37,433 bases of DNA from Acidobacteriaceae bacterium. GTDB lineage: Bacteria; Acidobacteriota; Terriglobia; Terriglobales; Acidobacteriaceae. Location of the stretch: positions 1-37,433 of the forward strand of contig PLZC01000066.1 in assembly GCA_003151985.1 (NCBI GenBank). Direction: 5' to 3'. Of this stretch, positions 33,345 through 37,433 are shown piece by piece. The notes below the pieces were generated by a model that was not told where the DNA came from, made no database searches, and worked only from the letters and a program-made list of their open reading frames with translations. A program made the translations under genes and the position numbers. Position 1 is the first letter of the stretch; each line of letters begins with the position of its first letter.

Positions 33345-34646
33345 TTGCACATCGCCGCCCATGAACGCATTATCCGCCCCGCCCGCAACGTCTTTGGAAG
33401 CCTTCGGCTGCCCGGCGACAAGTCCATCAGCCACCGTTACGCCATGCTTGGCGGCCTCGCCGAAGGCACCTCCCGCTTCACCAAATTCTCCACGGGCGCG
33501 GACTGCGCCTCGACACTGGCCTGCATGGAAGCCTTGGGCGCCAAGGTCAACCGAATCAGCGAGAACTCGGTTGAGATTACCGGCGTTGGGGGCCGTGTAA
33601 CGCCCGCTAATCACCCGCTGGACTGCGGCAATTCGGGTTCGACCATGCGCATGATTTCGGGCCTGCTGGCGCCGCAAGAGGGCAGCTTTACCCTGATTGG
33701 CGATGCTTCTCTTTCGCGGCGCCCGATGGAGCGGGTCAGAAAACCGTTGGAAGCCATGGGAGCCCGGCTGACTTTGACCGATGGCCACGCTCCATTGGCG
33801 ATCGTTGGCGGCACGCTCCGCCCCATTGACTTCACCACACCCGTTCCCAGCGCGCAGGTAAAGACGTGCGTGCTTCTGGCCGGGCTGCAAACCGATGGCA
33901 CTACGACGGTTAGAGAATCTGTCAGGACGCGTGACCACAGCGAACTGGCACTACGGGCTTTTGGGGCTAAGTTTACCCGCACAGTGGACTCGGTCTCGAT
34001 TGCCGGGCCGCAGGCGCTCCACTCCATCGACGGCGATGTTCCCGGCGACATCTCCTCGGCCGCGTTCTTTCTTTGCGCCGCAGCCTTGTTCCCTGGTTCG
34101 GGGCTGGTGCTGGACTCGCTCGGGCTCAACCCGACCCGCGCTACGCTGCTCGACGTACTTACCGCGCTGGGCGCGCACATCAGCGTACTGAACATTGAAG
34201 AAAAGAATGCGGAATTGGTTGGCACGGTTCAGGTTTCAGCTCCGGCCGAGGGCCTCGGATCGACCGAAGTCAGCGGTCCGCTGGCCGCGCAACTTATCGA
34301 CGAGTTGCCGGTGCTGGCTGCCATTGCGCCCTACACGAGCGGCGGCATCCGTATCCGTGACGCAGGGGAATTGCGCGTCAAGGAATCCGACCGCATCGCG
34401 CTGGTGGTGAAGAATCTGCGCGCGATGGGAGGCGAGGTCGCCGAGTTTGAGGACGGCGTCGATGTTCCCGGAGGACAGACGCTGCACGGCGCGACTATCG
34501 ACTCGGGCGGCGACCATCGGATTGCTATGGCCTTTAGCGTGGCCGCTTTGCGGGCCGAGGGCGAAACGCTGATTCAGGGCGCCGAATCGGCTGCCATCAG
34601 CTTCCCGGAATTCTTCGACCTGCTGGACCTTGTCGCCGAGCGCTAG
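33345..34646 (+). CDS. aroA: 3-phosphoshikimate 1-carboxyvinyltransferase AroA
   Basis: EPSP synthase joins shikimate-3-phosphate and PEP in aromatic amino-acid synthesis. The 433-residue protein has LPGDKSISHR near residue 24, DCGNSGSTMRM near 93, PSAQVKTCVLLAGL, TRDHSELALRAFG near 194-206, NPTRATLLDV, and the C-terminal RVKESDRI and DHRIAMAFSVA. The RDH[ST]E and NPTR forms are those of class II-like enzymes. The Gly in NSGST is not the Ala of strongly glyphosate-insensitive CP4. The start is TTG 33345, supported by GGAG at 33336-33339. Confidence 0.95.
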   Translation: MHIAAHERIIRPARNVFGSLRLPGDKSISHRYAMLGGLAEGTSRFTKFSTGADCASTLACMEALGAKVNRISENSVEITGVGGRVTPANHPLDCGNSGSTMRMISGLLAPQEGSFTLIGDASLSRRPMERVRKPLEAMGARLTLTDGHAPLAIVGGTLRPIDFTTPVPSAQVKTCVLLAGLQTDGTTTVRESVRTRDHSELALRAFGAKFTRTVDSVSIAGPQALHSIDGDVPGDISSAAFFLCAAALFPGSGLVLDSLGLNPTRATLLDVLTALGAHISVLNIEEKNAELVGTVQVSAPAEGLGSTEVSGPLAAQLIDELPVLAAIAPYTSGGIRIRDAGELRVKESDRIALVVKNLRAMGGEVAEFEDGVDVPGGQTLHGATIDSGGDHRIAMAFSVAALRAEGETLIQGAESAAISFPEFFDLLDLVAER

Positions 34647-34676
34647 AAAGTCTATAAGAATTAGCGCGAAAAGCGG

Positions 34677-34695
34677 CAATTTTGGCTCAAAATTG
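34677..34695. other. AT-rich hairpin downstream of aroA
   Basis: Perfect 8-bp arms CAATTTTG / CAAAATTG with loop GCT begin 31 nt after the aroA stop. No clear T run follows, so a terminator role is uncertain. A further palindrome, TGTAAAATTTACA, lies at 34734-34746. The rest of 34647-34820 shows no gene. Confidence 0.45.
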
Positions 34696-34820
34696 GATAA
34701 AATCTGGGGTTGTAGATTACTGATAAGGTAATATGTAAAATTTACAAACGATTCATTCCGTGCGCCTTACAAGAACTATGGGGTTGGAAAAGGGGCCTCC
34801 GGAGGGGGGAGGGGTGGTGA

Positions 34821-34885
34821 GGTGTCACTTATGGTGTCACTTCTGTTTGGTATTCAGTGCGATATGGTGCCTTTAAGTGCCACTT
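34821..34885. repeat. Direct repeats GGTGTCACTT near the element edge
   Basis: GGTGTCACTT occurs at 34821-34830 and 34833-34842 (12-bp period), with a degenerate GTGCCACTT at 34877-34885. Closely spaced short repeats beside an integrase attachment region could be arm-type binding sites for integrase or excisionase. Confidence 0.45.
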
Positions 34886-34937
34886 TTCCACGGACCGGAA
34901 GGGTCGGGCCAGACAGAATTCTAGCTTATATTTAGCA

Positions 34938-35017
34938 CTATTTCATTGATTCTATTTAGGTTATATGGCGGAGAGGGAGGGAGTCTCCGCTTACCCCACA
35001 AAACATCAATGAAATAG
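34938..35017. repeat. 13-bp perfect inverted repeat around the candidate att site
   Basis: CTATTTCATTGAT (34938-34950) and ATCAATGAAATAG (35005-35017) are exact inverted copies 54 nt apart. They enclose the tRNA-like segment and a second hairpin GCGGAGA/TCTCCGC (34968-34974, 34984-34990). This could be a nested cruciform, or paired binding sites for the integrase. It lies just upstream of the integrase gene. Confidence 0.75.
34966..34982 (-). other. Candidate attachment site: 3' end of a tRNA-Ser
   Basis: Read on the minus strand, the 17 bases TCCCTCCCTCTCCGCCA equal the end of a typical bacterial tRNA-Ser: 3' T-stem strand, acceptor strand, discriminator G and CCA. The match then stops, as there is no TTCGAA loop. 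This is the usual signature of a junction left by an element that integrated into a tRNA 3' end. The integrase gene begins 88 nt away. By this geometry the intact tRNA should lie at the far right end of the element, outside the window. Confidence 0.6.
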
Positions 35018-35070
35018 CATATTTGTGCTGCGTGCTATGGCCATGCTATTGTTTTCGGCAGTAAGGAGAC

Positions 35071-36267
35071 ATGGCAAACACGAAAGTGGGGCTGGTGCGC
35101 AGAGTCAAGACCGATGCCAGATGGAAGTATTACCCTGCGGCCTACGCGGCAAATGGCCGCGTTAAACCAGGCGTGGCGATAGTTGCCGGCATAGAAGTCA
35201 AGCACAAGATCGGACACTACGAATTGCGCTATTACGAGGGGTCGAAGCTGCGATTCGAATCCCTGTCCGGGATTTCCCCCGCTGGTTCGGAGAATATGAG
35301 GAAGAAGAAGGAGGCTCAGCTTTCAGTGGCGAAAGAGGCCAAGAAGGCAGATGTCCAGATTGTTCCTCCGGACCCGAAGCGCAAGAAGCTTACCGATCAA
35401 CTCGATATGTTCGTTGCCGACGCTCTCGGCCGGGGTGCGGAAGAGGCAGCGGAGGTAAACAAGCGGGCGTGTGATGAGTTCCTGGCTATCACCGGCAAGG
35501 AGTACGCCGATGAGATCACGGACGAAGTCTTCAAGCAGTACCACCGGGAGATGACCAAGCGAGGTCGGTCAAAGCGAACCGTCCACAATCGCGACTCCAA
35601 TGTGAAGTCATTCCTTCGGTACTGCGGATTCGACACGAAGGGATTATCCAAGCCCCCGAAGTACGACAGGACCATGCCTGAGATTTATAGCGACGACGAC
35701 CTCGCCTCATTGTTTCGATCAATCACCGATCCGAAACAGAACTTACTCTATCGACTCTTATTGGGGACAGGGATTCGTGAACAGGAGTCAATGTACCTCG
35801 AATGGGACGACATCGACACACAGAGCAAAACCTTACGGGTGCATTCCAAGCCCAAGTGGGATTTCAGGGTAAAGGACTTTGAGGAGCGCGCCCTTCCGTT
35901 GAGCGATGACCTGCTGGCACGACTCCTCGCTTTCAAGGCCAAACATCCCGCCGGTAAAGGACCGATCTTCGACCGGAGCGGTCAACCAGATGGACACATG
36001 CTACGAACTCTGAAACGTCTTGCGCGAGAAGCCGGCCTCGGTTGCGGTGTCTGTGGCGGCTGCAAAGCGGATAGGAGTGAATGCGAGCGGTGGTTCCTGC
36101 ACAAGTTCCGGGCAACATATTGCACGAAACTACTACGGTCCGGGCTCGATCTGCGGACGGTGCAACAGATGATGGGACATTCGGATCTGACAAGCACGAT
36201 GAGGTACCTGCGTCCAGCCGAGAACGAACAGACCCAGGCACGTATCAACACCATCAACTGGGGATGA
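35071..36267 (+). CDS. Tyrosine recombinase/integrase with Cys cluster
   Basis: This 398-residue phage-type integrase has a basic N-terminal arm-binding region, a SAM-like core-binding domain (about 105-185, DQLDMFVADAL to KSFLRYCGF) and a catalytic domain. Active-site residues are Arg236 (GTGIREQE), a Lys near 260-262 (HSKPKW), His344 and Arg347 (LHKFRATY), His370 (MMGHSDL) and Tyr379 (TMRYLRP), so it should be active. Just before the HKFR box lie four Cys (325, 328, 331, 338; CGVCGGC and C after six residues), probably a zinc knuckle. GGAG precedes ATG by 3 nt. It marks an integrated element. Confidence 0.93.
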   Translation: MANTKVGLVRRVKTDARWKYYPAAYAANGRVKPGVAIVAGIEVKHKIGHYELRYYEGSKLRFESLSGISPAGSENMRKKKEAQLSVAKEAKKADVQIVPPDPKRKKLTDQLDMFVADALGRGAEEAAEVNKRACDEFLAITGKEYADEITDEVFKQYHREMTKRGRSKRTVHNRDSNVKSFLRYCGFDTKGLSKPPKYDRTMPEIYSDDDLASLFRSITDPKQNLLYRLLLGTGIREQESMYLEWDDIDTQSKTLRVHSKPKWDFRVKDFEERALPLSDDLLARLLAFKAKHPAGKGPIFDRSGQPDGHMLRTLKRLAREAGLGCGVCGGCKADRSECERWFLHKFRATYCTKLLRSGLDLRTVQQMMGHSDLTSTMRYLRPAENEQTQARINTINWG

Positions 36268-36274
36268 ACGGAAC

Positions 36275-36297
36275 GCCCGGCGCTATATTCGCCGGGC
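36275..36297. terminator. Hairpin between convergent integrase and excisionase genes
   Basis: Perfect 8-bp GC-rich arms GCCCGGCG / CGCCGGGC with loop CTATATT sit 7 nt after the integrase stop and 6 nt from the end of the convergent gene. There is no T tract on either side, so it may act as a bidirectional, Rho-assisted terminator. Confidence 0.6.
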
Positions 36298-36303
36298 ACC
36301 CGG

Positions 36304-36540
36304 TTACGCCGCTATCCGAAGTGTCTCCAGCCATTCCGCGATTGCTTGCGGATCGAACCTGACGCTGGCGCCAATGCGATAGTGGGGGATCTGGTTCCGT
36401 TTGGCCAGATCGTAAACATGCTTTGCCGTGCATCCAATCGCCGCTGCGATGACGGCGGCGGTGACTAAATGGGGCAAGCATGTGGTTGAGGTTGTAGCGT
36501 CGGAAGGTGCCCGGTGCCGAATGGGTTGTATGTTTGCCAC
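36304..36540 (-). CDS. Excisionase-like helix-turn-helix protein
   Basis: This 78-residue protein has a MerR/HTH_17-type winged helix in its C-terminal 50 residues: VTAAVIAAAIGCTAKHVYDLAKRNQIPHYRIGASVRFDPQAIAEWL. The layout (helix-turn-helix, then YRIG-x-VRF wing, then a final helix with AEWL) is typical of AlpA/Xis-type DNA-binding proteins. The start is GTG 36540 with GAGGA about 9 nt upstream. It converges on the integrase, so it probably acts as recombination directionality factor or regulator of the element; this role is inferred from position. Confidence 0.8.
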   Translation of the reverse strand: MANIQPIRHRAPSDATTSTTCLPHLVTAAVIAAAIGCTAKHVYDLAKRNQIPHYRIGASVRFDPQAIAEWLETLRIAA

Positions 36541-37146
36541 GTTGCAATTCCTCGTTCTGAATTGCCGGTGCGGACGCCAACCTGTACCCGCAGAGACCTC
36601 TACCCGGCTCCACGGTCAATCGCGGTATAGGGTTGGTCAGGAACCCGCGCTTTGATGTTCTCACCCTCATCCGGCTTGACTCAGTGACAGGATGCACTGA
36701 ATATCTCGATCTTGGACTCAGGTAAACACCTTACCCTTGGCCCGTACATTCGATGGATATGGAGACTGGTCTGTGCCTTTGCACCTCTTACCGAATGGGA
36801 GTTTTGGACAAGGGTTCAGAAGCGCCAGGTTTGTACCGGATACCCAGGTTGACGGATTACATGATTGATTCTTTGGAACTGAATCCATCGCTCTTCAGCA
36901 GTGAGAATACCCTTACGGCTGCGGGTATCTTCATTGCTGAATCCAAGTTGCTCTATTTGCCGGTGACGGGGTTGTGAAACGCTTTGAACTCTTAGCAGGA
37001 CAACTGAAATGGTTGGATGCAATTTATTCTAAACGACTTATATTCTCACCTCCATGCAGCACACCAGCGCCCTCGTAGAATACTCGTGAATTACTTCGGC
37101 TTAGACCGCCCGCATGGAACATTCAGGCCGGCGGAGCAAACGCACA
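36541..37146. other. Gene-poor stretch of the integrated element
   Basis: No convincing gene was seen. An open frame at 36753-36977 (74 codons, plus) lacks a Shine-Dalgarno and recognisable motifs. Composition is less GC-rich than the chromosomal genes to the left. It may be decayed element DNA. Confidence 0.4.
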
Positions 37147-37286
37147 TGCGCTACTGGTGGGTAAATCAAAACCAGACCTTCCGCCAAGAGATTGCGAGGG
37201 CCTATCCTCGCTTCGTTCGAGAACCTCAGACCCCGGCACTCGGTGGTAACAATTTTGTAATGAACAAGATGCATTATGTATGCTAA
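37147..37286 (+). pseudogene. Decayed start of an HNH-type endonuclease
   Basis: The frame opens MRYWWVNQNQTFRQEIA, which I recognise as the N-terminus of a family of HNH restriction-like endonucleases (usual form MRYWWVNQNQTYRxEVxGGYLWSPK). After residue 17 the expected GGYLWSPK is lost and the frame ends at 46 residues after GGNNFVMNKMHYVC. GGAG lies about 9 nt upstream of ATG 37147. It is probably a truncated, frameshifted remnant of a defence gene carried by the element. Confidence 0.5.
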
Positions 37287-37433
37287 AGGACATTATCACA
37301 TATAGATAGACGCAGCTTGTAGAGAGATAAACGGGCTGCACAAGGAGACGTTGCACATCTCCGGTAACCCACGTACTGTGGGGTTCTTCGTTGCATTGGC
37401 ATTGAACTCCTTCGGCGCTTTCGAGAATTGACC
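37287..37433. other. Window end, no confident gene
   Basis: A 26-codon frame from TTG 37351 to TGA 37431 has AAGGAG just upstream, but it is too short to support. A small hairpin CCCAC-GTACT-GTGGG lies at about 37367-37381. Confidence 0.3.

Noticed and set aside
32603-33364. 253-codon plus-strand frame opposite ispG
   Set aside because: Antisense shadow of a highly conserved enzyme gene.
36753-36977. 74-codon plus-strand frame in the element
   Set aside because: No ribosome site or recognisable motif; kept only as part of a gene-poor stretch.

Overview
The window looks like a chromosomal piece of an Acidobacteriota genome (Terriglobia-like). The assignment is inferred from gene content: a large Oar-like outer-membrane receptor with a carboxypeptidase-regulatory N-terminus, a full hopanoid cluster, GC-rich coding sequence, and GGGGCTAAAGCCC-type intergenic repeats. 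No rRNA, intact tRNA or CRISPR array was seen.

Layout. Positions 1-196 hold the end of an EamA-type transporter. From 266 to 14735 almost everything is on the minus strand. Reading 5' to 3' it runs ispH, squalene-hopene cyclase, hpnH, an Sm-like small protein, a His-rich membrane protein, hpnA, hpnG, two zinc-dependent medium-chain dehydrogenases, hpnC, hpnD, hpnE and a secreted protein. These genes can supply isoprenoid precursor (IspH; IspG lies at 32-33 kb), make squalene (HpnC/D/E), cyclise it (Shc), add adenosine (HpnH) and remove adenine (HpnG). The two dehydrogenases are candidates for the poorly defined reduction of ribosylhopane to bacteriohopanetetrol. Two copies of a MITE-like repeat interrupt this cluster.

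From 14863 to 26996 genes are on the plus strand: a small LprI-like secreted protein, a frameshifted membrane-anchored protein gene, mutS, a nagZ-anmK-lipoprotein operon for cell-wall recycling, and a secreted protein paired with a TonB-dependent-receptor-like protein. A convergent glycosyltransferase follows.

Positions 31069-28213 (minus) hold a complete bufferin-type RiPP operon: a Cys-rich precursor with a duplicated CKGxNxCKGxGGC motif, an MNIO/DUF692 maturase, a HvfC/BufC partner and a DoxX protein. Strong hairpins sit between precursor and maturase and before doxX. Divergent to it is a vapBC toxin-antitoxin pair with a perfect operator palindrome.

After ispG and aroA comes the edge of an integrated element, from about 34.8 kb to the window end. 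It has a 17-bp match to a tRNA-Ser 3' end (candidate att site) inside a 13-bp inverted repeat, a tyrosine integrase with a Cys cluster, a convergent excisionase-like HTH gene, and a decayed HNH-endonuclease start in otherwise gene-poor DNA. The element should continue beyond the window, probably to an intact tRNA-Ser.
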